Positions 44,873 through 56,211 of a stretch of 64,000 nt of DNA are shown piece after piece. The notes under the pieces were generated by a model. It was not told the DNA's origin. It was given only the letters and a program-made list of their open reading frames with translations, and made no database searches. The position numbers and the translations under genes were made by a program. This DNA comes from Uloborus plumipes (lineage: Eukaryota; Arthropoda; Arachnida; Araneae; Uloboridae). The stretch spans positions 1 to 64,000 of the forward strand of contig JAXGGA010002357.1 in assembly GCA_038373865.1 (NCBI GenBank), in the 5' to 3' direction. Every line of letters starts with the position of its first letter. Position 1 is the stretch's first letter.

Positions 44873-47800
44873 ACTATACTTCGCAGCAACTTAACTTGTC
44901 AGTGACGTCACTACGGGCGGAGCCAATAAGAGCTCACAAGCTGTCAGCGGTCTCCTCTAATTCGCCAAGTAGGCTGTGACGGTTTATCTAGCCCGTTTTT
45001 CATAGGCTAACGTCACGCTGTTGACTCCGCCCGTAGTGACGTCACTGCCAGTGGCGGCGCTAGGTGGGGGGCAGGGGGGGCAATTGCCCCCCTGTCGGAA
45101 GCGTCTTGCCCCCCCGTCGGGGAAAATTCCGAGCTCGTCGGAAAAAAATTTCCGACATTAAAATATTTTCCGATAGAAATCTGATTGATTCCGACAGAGT
45201 AGGTAAAATTTTCCAAAGAAATAATTTTTTTTCCAAAAAATAAATAAATAAATAAATAAAATCTAAATTATTTCCATTATCTGAAAAATAGCGCGAATTT
45301 TTATCCAATGCAGAACACGGGAACCTCCTGGTAGGTGGTCTTCTCGTGATCCATCCTTCTGCTCTCATCTTGTTTACTTTGTTTTGGAGAAAGTTTCTTT
45401 GCTGAAAAGGAGGAAAAGGAGAAATCTAATTTTTCTTCCTAATCAGACCACACACGAAAATCGTTTGTAGCGTGTTTTGAACAAACATTCATTGACATTC
45501 AGAGACACTTTCCGATCTCCCCGATGGCGATTCGATGAATTGCCCCCTAATGATTTCCTGTCATTCATTGCCTGCTGTGGGGGGTAGTGTGCAAATTTCC
45601 CGTTTTTTGCGAACGAGGGACGATACAAAGCAGATTGCAGCTACTTGAGTCGTAAAAAGCCCATCAGCGTAAGGACCGTGGTGACAATTAGTCTATCGGA
45701 AATTTTCAAAGGAAATGTAGGATGGGAAGAGGGGAAATGCTTAGGTCCCCGTATGGAAGACCTCAGAGGAAACTTTTCAAAAGCGCTGAGGTTCACTCGA
45801 CAGAAGAGTCTGGTGGGCCATGGGATTCGAAAAGTAGTAGGACAGTTGGACGATTCTAGTAACTAGTGGTTCGACGCAATTTAAAGTTCGGTCTAATGAG
45901 TTAGGGCACTTGTATTGTAAGACGAAAGTGCAGTTACAGCTGAAAATAATTTTCTTCATTACAGAGGTAAGAACTTATTGTGTTTCATTTAAAGAAATGA
46001 TAGAGCTTTGCTTTTCAATTTGTTATTTAATTGCATTGCATATCCTTCTCTAACATGCATGTACATTTGTTTTAAAAGAAAAAAATATATAACTTTTTAT
46101 CGATGTAATTTATAGTTGTGTTATACTATGCCGATGGTTTTAAAATATTAAACGATATTTGCAGAATGTAGTCTTTTGCCGCTTGCCGGTTACAATAAGA
46201 ATGATGGATAGCATTGATTTTAACTGAGCTGATTAAATTAAAAGTGCTATTATTTGTGTCAATTTATATTTCCGCGGTTTAAAATATAATCAACTCGAAA
46301 TCATCATAAAATGTATTTGGGAAGATCACTTATGCCACTGGAAAATTTGTTTTAAGTGTAAACATGCACTGAGTAATTTTTAAATTTCACAAAAAGATAC
46401 GATTTTTTCCTACGTTTTTCCAGAAGGAGGACAAGGGGTATATACTCATCGTCAATTATACCAAAAAATAGCAAAAATCACACCCACTTGTAAATCTATT
46501 AATTTCCCAAAATCAGGTGGAGCATTGCTTTCGTCTCCGATCCCCCAGCCAAAGGCAGGCCTGCTGAAATGTATTGGTTATGAAATGTAGAGATTCTGAT
46601 AACATTTGTAATCATTAATTTTATTTTAAAGTAATAAAAATTTTAAGTTCGATGAAAGGTCAGAACTGGGAAAAGCAAGTTTGAGATTGTTTTGGCATTG
46701 GGCGGCTTTTTTTTTTTTTTTTTTCTTTTTTTTAAAAATAGTGTATATAAATTTGCTAATTCTGTCGTATGAGCTAGGCTGGAGTAGGAAAGGGATTTCC
46801 AATAAATAAAGTTTGGCACAGAACACGTGAAAAAAACTAAAGCCCAAAAGATGGCACGAGATTGATCTCTTTCTCCGTTTTTTTCGTATGTATATATCCT
46901 TTAATATCGATTTGTCCATTCATTTTTAATTTTGTCTCTTTTACGGATATTTCTGAGCTTCGGGTTTAGTTTTTTCAGCTTTTCTCTTTTTCTATTGTAT
47001 TTAAATCAGCATATGGTGAAATGCGCAATATTTTTTCTTCTTTAACAGGATTTGAAAACTTCGCCTACAGAGCGTTCAGCAATTATCCTATAAGTGTAGA
47101 CGAAACTATTTTAATTTTTTACTGTTGGAAGTGTAGAATGGAAAAAATAGTACTTTGTAGTTTTGCCCTATGCGGGAAAAAAACCAAAGGAGAGAGAGAG
47201 TTTCCATACCTCTCAACTAAAAAGAAACTTTTAAAGTGATTATAATGTTAGATGTTTTTTGCAAAGAACATTTGTTGGGGGGGGGGGGGGTTAGCAATGA
47301 CGTAACTAGAGGGGGCTGACGGGGCTCGTGCCCCGGGCGCCAGATTTTAGGGGCGCTGAACTGGCTAAGTAACTGCATATTTTTTTTTTCCATTATTTAA
47401 AAAAAAAGTAATTTTTAAAAGAAAGCTCTCCCTAAAAAAAAGGCTCAATGCAAGCACAGGAAGAATTTAAAGAAATGTCTTTTAATGTTTAAAAGACGTA
47501 GGAAAGATTGACGGAGAGAAAGTGAGGAGGGTGCAGTAAATGGCATGAATATATTTTCTTTTAGAGAGTGACCAGTACCAGTTAAAGTTTCATCTTGAAT
47601 CACCCACTCCGAGAAGTGAAGCTTTTGAAAGCACCCCGATACAAAGAAGCGGAAAATGCGTCTCTTTTCCAAGATTAAACTGCAATAAAACTGTCAACAT
47701 GGTGTCTTCCTTTTAGCTTACAATGACGAAAGATTGTCCACCCCACTGGCCTAGGGGAAAATCCTTGCAGCGTTCCCTTGTCGGTCGCCTCTGTTTTAGG

Positions 47801-50255
47801 AATTGGAGCCAAGTCCCCCCAACCCCTATCTATCTGTCTCCAGTAGAATCATTCACTAAACGACATCTTTAGCTCTCACAACGGTTTTATTTCTTCTCTT
47901 CTAATACTGCCTTATTTCCCTATGACATTCATATAGTACAGAGTTCATTATATGTCTAAAAAATCATCTGGTGCACAAAACAGGCAAAGGATTAAAGTGC
48001 GGGAAAAAGAAAATCATCTATGTTCTTCGTTGTTATCATAGTAGTTGAATGGAAAACACGTTAGGAGTAATGGTAAGATATTGTTTATCTAATTTACATG
48101 ATGTAATACAGATTTTTTGAACATTGTCGATTAATTTCTCTCATTCTTTGAGAAAAATCTCTCACAATGGAGATTCAGTTCAAAGTTCTCTCTCTCTCTC
48201 TCTCGTTTTAGAAAATGCTCTATGGTTTTTTTAGAAATTGAACTCATATGAAAAATTTTAAATCTACTATCAATCTAATTTTGGCACCCTCAGGACAGTC
48301 CTAGAGGCAAGCAATACAAGCAGCCACTTGGGGGGCGCCGAATGGAGGAGGGCACTATTACAGCCGATAAAAAAAAAAAAAAACTTTTGTGGAAAATGTT
48401 AAATGCAAATTTTTCACCTTCTAAGTTTTATCAACTGTGTCCCGTTTTCAGAAACTAGGGAGGGGTTCATTCTTTAACCAGGTAAGATTATTCAGCAACT
48501 GCTAAGCATCAAAGTCTACATGGATGCTCGCATTTTTTATTAAAAAAATATTTTAAATATATATTTATAAACAATTTGAATAATAAAAATGACCTGTTTT
48601 AAAGTAAATCACTTAATTGAGTTTCCGAATAAACATCATTAAACAAACCATTTTACTTAGTTAATGTAAGAATTAAAATTTGGCTACTTTTGGTCAATCA
48701 CTGCAATACGGGGTTGGCGTAGAGAGTGGGAGAGTTAAAGAAATTCAATCGCCATGTAAGAATTTTGTAAAAGAGGGGAAATTTTTTGTTCCTGAAAATT
48801 ATCGCGTTAATAAAAAGTACCAATTTTCAAATTTAAATTCTTGTTTTAAACAAATAAATTGTACAAAATATTTTTTTCAGCCATAATATGTGATATTTCA
48901 TAAAGCATTTAATAAACAAATGCTAATTAATAAGCATTTATTCAATGATATCTTTTTTTTAATGCTCTCGTTCCTTTTCTTACACAGTAAAGTTTAGGAT
49001 TTCTAAGTTTCTTAAAATTTCACTGTACACTTCTTTTAATGCTAAATATTGGATAGTTTAAATGTAAAATTTACATTTTTTACTTGAGATTTTTTCTAAA
49101 GTGAAATTCATGAAAATATTTTTCATTTGCTAAGTATTTAAGGCTTTTAATATTTCTTTCATTTCAAATAGTTTTCAAACGTATTAAATATAATAGTCAA
49201 CATGAAAAGGAAAACAATTACTCATTTGGTATTTAGTTATCTATTTTTTAAAATATTTAAGGTTACTCAGCTTGTATTTATTTTTGTTTTTATTATTATT
49301 ATCATTATTGTCTAAGTTATCATTTGATGATATAGTAAAAGCTTTTGCAGCCAAAAAAGCTCGCAAAATGAAGTTCTAATGGTTTTCGTTTTTTAATGTA
49401 AGTGATGTAAAGATGAAACTAAATAGAAATGTATTTAAAATGTTTCTTCATTATTAGTCTTATATTCAATAATTAAATAATATTTTCGAAAAATCCGAAA
49501 GTAAAACAGCATTTTATTTTGAAATTCGGGTGGCATGTCATTTAAAATAAAATAAGAAAAGTTAGCACAAGAGGCGTAGCCGATTAAAAGTTGAAAATTT
49601 TCGGTATTTTGAAGTGATAACTTGTAGTATACTATAAAGGTATCACTCCAAAATTGTTAATTCAATCCAACATTTTTACTCGGACTTCAGAATTAGGATT
49701 TTTAAGAAATAAAAATATTTGTGGGGAAATTAATAATTTCTAATAAAAAATGGAGTGATGTTTAATTTACGAAACATACTTTTCTTTTCATTTCTTTTCA
49801 AAAAACAAAATCGGAGGAGGGGGGGGGGGTCCCCACGACATTTTCGTTTATAATAAATAGAATTAAAAAAACGAACGTAACTAAGCTGGTGAAACCCGGG
49901 AAAATTTTCAAAATTTTCATTAATTAATAATTTCGTTCTCTGTGTGTCTATTTATTTCGGATAATAAAACTTGTATTAGTATGTTTCTATCATTTTATTT
50001 AGTTTCAATCATCTTTTTTTAGTTTGATGGTAAACTGTAAATACAAAATTCGTATTTGTTTTGTTAGAGGTAAGAATTATTACTTTTGTGTCTACGCATC
50101 ATAAATAATGGAAAGATTGGAGGGGGGGGGGGTCAGTGAACTGTAAATGTTAAAATTATATTTATGCCCCCCTGTCGGAGAAGCTTGCCCCCCTGTCGGG
50201 CATTTCCTAGCGCCACCTCTGGTCACTGCCAAGTTAAACTGCTGCGAAGTATAGT
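44873..50255. mobile_element. Harbinger-like MITE split by a hAT insertion
   Basis: Left part 44873-45048, right part 50230-50255; about 202 bp when the insert is set aside. The TIRs are ACTATACTTCGCAGCA and its complement. Inside these, TGACGTCACTACGGGCGGAG (from 44903) has an inverted partner around 45020-45044. The core is shared with the TAA-flanked MITE at 5532-5834. No clean target duplication remains at its own outer ends. Confidence 0.78.
45049..50221. mobile_element. 5.17-kb non-autonomous hAT element
   Basis: The ends are CAGTGGCGGCGCTAGG (45049) and, in reverse complement, CAGAGGTGGCGCTAGG (50221), flanked by the identical octamer GTCACTGC (45041-45048 and 50222-50229). This is diagnostic for hAT. 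Both subterminal regions repeat GCCCCCCTGTCGG. No hAT transposase motif was recognised in any frame inside, so it is a deletion derivative or carries unrelated filler. The interior holds poly-T (about 46709-46732), runs of 14 G (47277-47290) and 11 G (49819-49829, 50122-50132), a (TC)n stretch (48187-48204), and GC-rich scraps at 47291-47360 and 48285-48370 that look like ends of other hAT-type repeats. Confidence 0.88.
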
Positions 50256-51000
50256 GCCAATCACGGCTTTAACGGGCTACAGTCTACTTTTCTAAGGCTA
50301 TCAAATCGCAGGAAGAAAATGACGGTACGCAACATTTTTTAGTCTGAACTGGTTGACTACACAAATTAAAGATTCTAAAAAAAACAAAATGACTTTTTGA
50401 AATACTATTAGTATACTACAATGAACTATGAAGCAACAAAATTTACTGCAAAATAGGATCAGGAAATGTTGACAAACTTCTTCTGTAGTACATTTTGCTA
50501 CACCTTTACTTGTGGATAACAACTTGTTGATAGCGCTTTATCATTAATTAAGCTTTCTGAAGACTATAAAAGCATGAACTAGAGAACTTTGCTGCATAAA
50601 AAAAATGGAAGGGTTGGCTTTATTGGTCTACATGGAATTATTTGGAGCACTCACCTTATATCACGACAAAAAAAAGTCATTATTGGATAAATATAGATAG
50701 TTTACGATTTCACAAAAAAAAAAGAGGTATATTACACTTTTTTAGAACTGAAAATGAATATTTACATATGTAACTTGTTGGAAATGCACCATCGGTGCTG
50801 ACAGAGATAAAAAGAATAAATAATTCCAAAAAAGCGAGAATTAGTTTCGATTATTTGTACTTTGTTCAAAAAACACGTATACAAGAACTCGTCTAACAAT
50901 TAGTTATTAATATAAAATCTTACCGCTAAGCTAAAATAAATTTCAACAAGATAATTTCACGAATAAAATAAGTCCCAAAGTTTCTCAGAAGTGCCTCAAA
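50256..51000. other. AT-rich non-coding stretch upstream of the CpG island
   Basis: No feature recognised. The plus-strand frame that becomes the candidate exon is open from 50935 onward but has no ATG before 51145. Confidence 0.45.
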
Positions 51001-51027
51001 TGCACACACTTTTACTCCTCACAAGGA

Positions 51028-51120
51028 AACGCGCCACCGCGCGGCTCGATTTGGCGCCAAATCCCTCCTTTTTTCGCGCAAAAAAGTCCGCGACCACTTC
51101 CCACACGAGCCCACTTTCAC
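51028..51120. promoter_or_regulatory. CpG-rich island with two E2F-like palindromes
   Basis: This is the most CpG-dense stretch of the window. It contains TTTGGCGCCAAA (51050-51061) and TTTTTTCGCGCAAAAAA (51069-51085). Both match the E2F/DP consensus TTTSSCGC read from either strand. The combination suggests a promoter or replication-linked regulatory element. Whether it drives the open frame to its right, or is part of a repeat, cannot be decided from one copy. Confidence 0.35.
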
Positions 51121-51144
51121 TGCCAGTTATGCGGTAGCTATCGC

Positions 51145-51301
51145 ATGGCTAGCAATGGGTACTGGGTTCCCGTTCCTTTTCATATGCGGGTGATGATTAT
51201 TGCACTCGAATTGACCCTTTTATGTTTGGGTTATTACCCTTCGGCGACTCCTAAGGCCGAGTCTTTTGTGACAGTTGCAGCCCAAGACTGGACAGTAACA
51301 A
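51145..51301 (+). CDS. Candidate first coding exon, secreted-type N-terminus (unproven)
   Basis: An ATG at 51145 opens 52 codons followed by a good splice donor, ACAA|GTGAGT, at 51301/51302. Unspliced, the frame stops at 51322. A second in-frame ATG at 51184 would begin MRVMIIALELTLLCLGYY, a plausible signal peptide (basic residue, hydrophobic core), followed by PSATPKAES. I do not recognise the protein and see no second exon in the window, so an intron of more than 12 kb would be required. A competing explanation is a tRNA-derived SINE. The sequence around 51131-51176 aligns loosely with a tRNA: CTAGCAA resembles an anticodon loop and GGGTTCCCGTTCC a degenerate B box. I give the two readings similar weight. 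Confidence 0.25.
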
Positions 51302-51324
51302 GTGAGTTTTGGTTTTGTTTTTAG

Positions 51325-53560
51325 CTTTTGTTGAAAAAGTTTGCGCGAAAGTTTTGTTTCTCTTCTCTCGAAAACTTTTGCTTCTGTTTCTCTGAAAGTT
51401 TTTTCTTTAACTATTAAATGCTGAATGTGGAGTTGCATCAATTGAAAAATATTTAAACACAACATATTCATGTACATAAAAATATATTAGAATCTTCATT
51501 TAAATTGAAGATGTCAAAAATATTCATAGAATCACGATTTATCAGAACATAACGGCTTCTTGCAAATTAAAATTACATAAAAAAACCACCTAATTTTTAA
51601 AAGCATTTTTTCATCGAGAAATTGTCTTTGAAAAGTTTGTTTTAACGAAGTACATTTTGAAAATATTCGTAACTTATATTTCAAAACAAATTTCTTTGCT
51701 CAGGCAATACAACTGATCAAAGTTGCAGTTTTTTTTAAAGCGAAATCAGTCAAAGAAATTAAATTTTAAATATTATTTAACAAAGCAAATTTTGTTCTTT
51801 GAAAGTTTGCAAATGTTTTCTAAGAAAGCTTTTAATACACTATTGCTATAAAGGCTTTAAAATAGTATGCATGTGGTTATAATTATTTTCTCATATAGCA
51901 TATATATGGCTATCATTAATTGCAAAAAATCCATTAGGTGAATGAGCCACAATATGGTAGTTTTTAATAAGGAAAAATAGGGTCTTTTTACAATCCCCTA
52001 AAATGCAATAAAATCAAAGTTTCTTACGTCAGATATATCAGTGGTAAAAATGCTCAAAATCAATTAGAGTAGGCATTTATGCATATCATTAAAATAATCA
52101 TTATAACAAGAAAAAAACTATACATCAATCAATTCTATTTTGAGAAAAAAAATCTACGCAAACCGCAATAAAACTAATAATCACGAAGTGTAAAAAAAAA
52201 TCAATGATTTTAAAACAAAAAAAGATCAATATTTAAATATAATTTAGTTATATTAAAAATTCAATTTCTGAAAGTTTTAGTACTTAAGGATTGAATATCC
52301 AGGGACAGTCAATTTCTTATATCAGAAAGCAGAAAAATTGAAATATTTATAATGCACTCATGGTAGTGGCTCTAACAGAATTCTTTCCAATCAGGAGGAG
52401 GGGAATTTTAGCTTAAGTCCTCAGATACATATGTTAACACACTAGAACTAGCAATATGGCTTTAAACAGAAGCTTTCTGCGGGATTTTAATCCATCAAAA
52501 CCTTCCCGGTTGAGTCCCTGAGCTATGGAATTGCTGACAAATAACAGTAGAAGAACATTGGGACACTCTTATATGTGCTGTTACCGCGATAATTGTTAGT
52601 TATTCATGATTGATTGTAGTAAAAGCTATATTCATTTTCAATTTAGCCGCTTTTTCGTTCTAAAAATGACAACATAAATTAAAGTTATTAGATATATGTA
52701 TTGATTATTATCTAATTAGTAAGTATTTTTCAAAAATTTAAAAATTAATTCGTTGAATATTTGAAAATCTCTGTGAAAGCTCTTTGCTTATTTTTTTTTT
52801 TGAAACAAATATTAAATTATTGATGAAAAACCGTATGCTGCTTATTTTTTAATTTAAAAAAAAGTCTTTTTCATACTCAATGAGTTAGTAATCATTGCCG
52901 TTCACTATGTAAATGCTGTAAAATGTTAATTTTCAAATCAAATCAAGGCAATACTGTAGTGCTGAGCACCAAAGTGGTATCTACAACTGATTAAAAAATG
53001 AAAAATTGCTTTTCAAAGTTTTACACTTACGTATAGGGTCAGTTGGGGTAAATGGAATCAAGGAGTAGATGGAAACAAACTTTATTATCTCACTTGTAGT
53101 AATTTCTGAAACCAAGTTCTCAGTGAGTGAACAATGGATAAGAAATGGAAGATATTTTGACATTTTCACCATTTCTAAACAATCATGTAGGCGCCATTAT
53201 TGTTTGAAGTATTAACACAAGTTTAAAGTAAAGTAAAGTAGCAAATGAAGAAAGTTATTTTTTAAAATTTAGTGATTTTACAAGTCTCTCTCGATTAAGT
53301 TTAAAAAAGTGAAAAAAACTGGTTTCAACTGATTTTACTTTTTATGTTCAAGGTTACTAAAGCTTTTATTTATATATTTCATCTTCCCAGCTATTTTTGA
53401 TGCGCGGTTCAAGTGTTTACCCCATGCAAACTGTACTGGAGTAAATGGAAAGAACTACATTTTTCATTCTTCCTATTTTTTAAAAGATTAAATTTTTTGT
53501 AAATGACACTTTTGTGTCTATTTCACATACATTCAGGGAAAAGTTTAATTTTTTGAAAGA
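51325..53560. other. AT-rich non-coding stretch
   Basis: No gene recognised. From about 53033 words such as GGGGTAAATGGAA appear and recur near 53430 and 53970, suggesting a decayed element around the MITE at 53563. Its ends could not be set. Confidence 0.45.
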
Positions 53561-53562
53561 TA

Positions 53563-53790
53563 CCGTAAAGTCGGGTTACTTGGACCCTAAGGGGTTACTT
53601 GAGCCCATTACAGTAAAATGATAAAATCTAGGTTTGGTACTTATTAGTTGAAGACTTGCACGTAGTTCCTCGTTTCTCCTCTAGGTAGAAGCACTCTGCA
53701 GTCTCTAATGCTAGTACCAAACCCAGATTTTATCATTTTACTGTGGGCTCAAGTAACCTCCTTGTGGGTCCAAGTAACCCGACTTTACGG
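53563..53790. mobile_element. CCGTAAA-ended MITE (copy 2)
   Basis: 228 bp flanked by TA (53561-53562 and 53791-53792). Its TIRs begin CCGTAAAGTCGGGTTACTTG and contain TTGGACCC, ACTTGAGCCC and AAATGATAAAATCT. The middle (GAAGACTTGCACGTAGTTC) is the reverse complement of the corresponding part of 44237-44461. Non-coding. Confidence 0.9.
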
Positions 53791-53792
53791 TA

Positions 53793-55566
53793 TGTTTTTC
53801 TTTTAAAGTGATTCCGTATTACATTTGGAGAATTCAGCAGGTCTCATACTACCTACGGGTCATAATCTGAGTATTGCTGGTATAAAACTTCTGAAGTTTC
53901 TAAACTGATTAGTATAGCGCTATTATAAAACCTTGTGAGGAAATAAATTGGGTGTTTCAGTTCACCCCTAGTATCTGGGCTAAATGGAAACACGGTAGGG
54001 TAAAAAGAAGAATGATTTCATTCGCTAACAGACAGTCAAACCAAAGTTTTTCATGCCCAGCTACCCTCAGAAAGTGTAGTCTAATACTCAATGCACACAA
54101 AAATCATCAAGTGTTAATAACTCAAACGTTCTAAATAGTGCAGGTTCGACTTTTGTGTTTAGCGTGGCATAATAGTGATATTTTCAGTCGAGAAAAAAAA
54201 GACTTCATGAATTACGCGGGTACTATGACATTTAAACGTAATTTAATTGAAGATGAAAATGAATTTTTTCTTCTTCTGAGAATATGATGTTTATAAGATC
54301 GGCATTGCCGCAAAAAGTGGTGCAGACTTGGTCATTTTTATAACAAGTAAAGAATTGAGTTAAATAGTGTGTAAGGGAAAATTAGCATATTTTTTAACAT
54401 TAAAAAATAAATTTAAAGAATCCACAAATGAATAAAAAATAAAATAAGATAAAAAAAAAGAAAAATGTTTGACACTTTAGAGATCCGCGTCTTTGAGATT
54501 ATACTTTGGGAATGAAAAACTGTCATCTAAACAGAACACAAAACTCTACGTTTCGTAGAGCAGTATTGAAATTTAAAAACAACGAGGGCTGGTCAAATTT
54601 TTTAAAAAAAGTTTGTATTGTGAATTTTTTTTTCCTGTGAGAAACTATACTTTCTTACTAGCACATTTCTGCATTTTTCTCCAGTTTGAAAAATTGAGAA
54701 GGTAATTTTATAATTTTTAATATGCAAAGTAGCTGATAAAGAGCATTAGTAAACTAAATGGTTATGAAATCAGATTATCTATTAAGTATTATGAAATATG
54801 TAATCTGTAATGTATGCCATTAAAATGATTGAGGAAAATGAAGCAATTTTAGTAAATAAAATCTTTAGAAAAATGAAATGTTTAAGAAAATAATGATGTT
54901 GTTGTTTCCACTAAATTTGAATGTTTATTTTTTAAACAATTTTAAATTCTTTTTTAATGATGCATATTTTTCATAATTATTTTTTCCCTATTACGAAAAA
55001 AATGCTAAAAGATATTTTTAAGTTGTAAGCGAAGTACTAACACATGAAAAATCCATGAATTCCATATCTTAAGCCATATTGCTTAAAAATATTCCCAAAC
55101 TTTGTTTTTTTTTTTAACAGAATGTTTGTAGCAGACAAAACAACTTCACTGTTGAGAGCAAGATACGTCTAAAGATAATGAAACCCGATATTTGTAAAGG
55201 TTCCATATAGTTTCAGGAAATGATTAAAAAAGATAAAAAGCATTTTTTTGGAAATTTGATATTTTCCCGGTTATACATTACTTAAAATATTTGCAATCTT
55301 GTGTTAAAACTTATGTTCGACTAATATAAACATAGTACGTAAATTCGTTGCTCCAGAAAAGTTATGTGAAAAATTCTTAATACCATAAATCTTGAAACAA
55401 ATATTGAACTGTTACTCATATTCTCCTTTGATTAATTTTGCCAAAAACTGCTGTTTATCACAAGCACATTTCTGCAGTTTTTTTATTTACCATACAGAAT
55501 ACTGAGAAGGCATTTTTATAAATATTTTGTGAACATCTTATAATTTAATTTACAAGCTGTGTCACC
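53793..55566. other. AT-rich non-coding stretch
   Basis: No gene recognised; short frames only. Confidence 0.45.
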
Positions 55567-56211
55567 GGGCGCTGCACAATGTACCTCGAAAATAAATGTT
55601 CAGTCAAGTGACATGTTCAACAATCAGGCTTAAATGAAAGAAAAGCATAAAATTTCCATCAACGCTAAGGAAAGAGCAATTTTTTTGACTAAAATTTAAA
55701 TTTCGACTCGTTTGAATTTCTTTAGAATTTCAAAAACTCAGTCATGGTTATGAAGAGGCGTAAAGATTCCGTTTCACGAATTTTCTAGTGAAAAAACCCT
55801 TATGTGAATTCCTAAGCATCACAGGATGTACGTGCCAAATTTGGTAAAGATCCGGCGTTAAATGTGGATTTGTATTAGGAACATAAATCCATTTTTTTAT
55901 ATGCATACTTACTACTCTTTTCTGCGTTGCACGGTATACCTCGAATATAAAAGTTGTGTGCTAAAAAAAGTGGCACAAGTTCAACGAACTTTTTTAAACA
56001 AAAGAGAACAAAAAAATCCTATTAACGTGTAGGAAAGAGTAGTTTTATGACTCAAAAATGTAATTATTTAATTTAGACTTCTTCAAAATTCAATCATTTC
56101 AGTCATTGTTATTAAGAGACGTAAACGTTCCGTTATACGGATTTGTTGGCGATTCTGTGCCAAATTTAGCAAAAGATCCAAAGTAAACTATAGATTTGTA
56201 TTAGAGACCAT
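55567..56211. repeat. Old direct duplication, two copies of about 300-330 bp
   Basis: 55567-55896 and 55923-56211 are diverged head-to-tail copies. Matching pairs include GTACCTCGAAAATAAA with ATACCTCGAATATAAA, GAGGCGTAAAGATTCCGTT with GAGACGTAAACGTTCCGTT, and GTGCCAAATTTGGTAAAGAT with GTGCCAAATTTAGCAAAAGA. Both copies have insertions and deletions. No coding function is recognised. Confidence 0.75.

Noticed and set aside
51131..51176. Functional tRNA gene
   Set aside because: An anticodon-loop-like CTAGCAA and a B-box-like GGGTTCC are present, but no acceptor stem or complete D-arm can be folded. At most it is a SINE head.
51220..51477. 85-codon minus-strand open frame near the CpG island
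   Set aside because: It is antisense to the candidate exon, lacks any motif and runs into AT-rich sequence. The plus-strand frame with a splice donor is the better reading.
53033..54010. A complete transposon defined by GGGGTAAATGGAA words
   Set aside because: Words recur, but no matching inverted end or target duplication was found, so boundaries cannot be supported.
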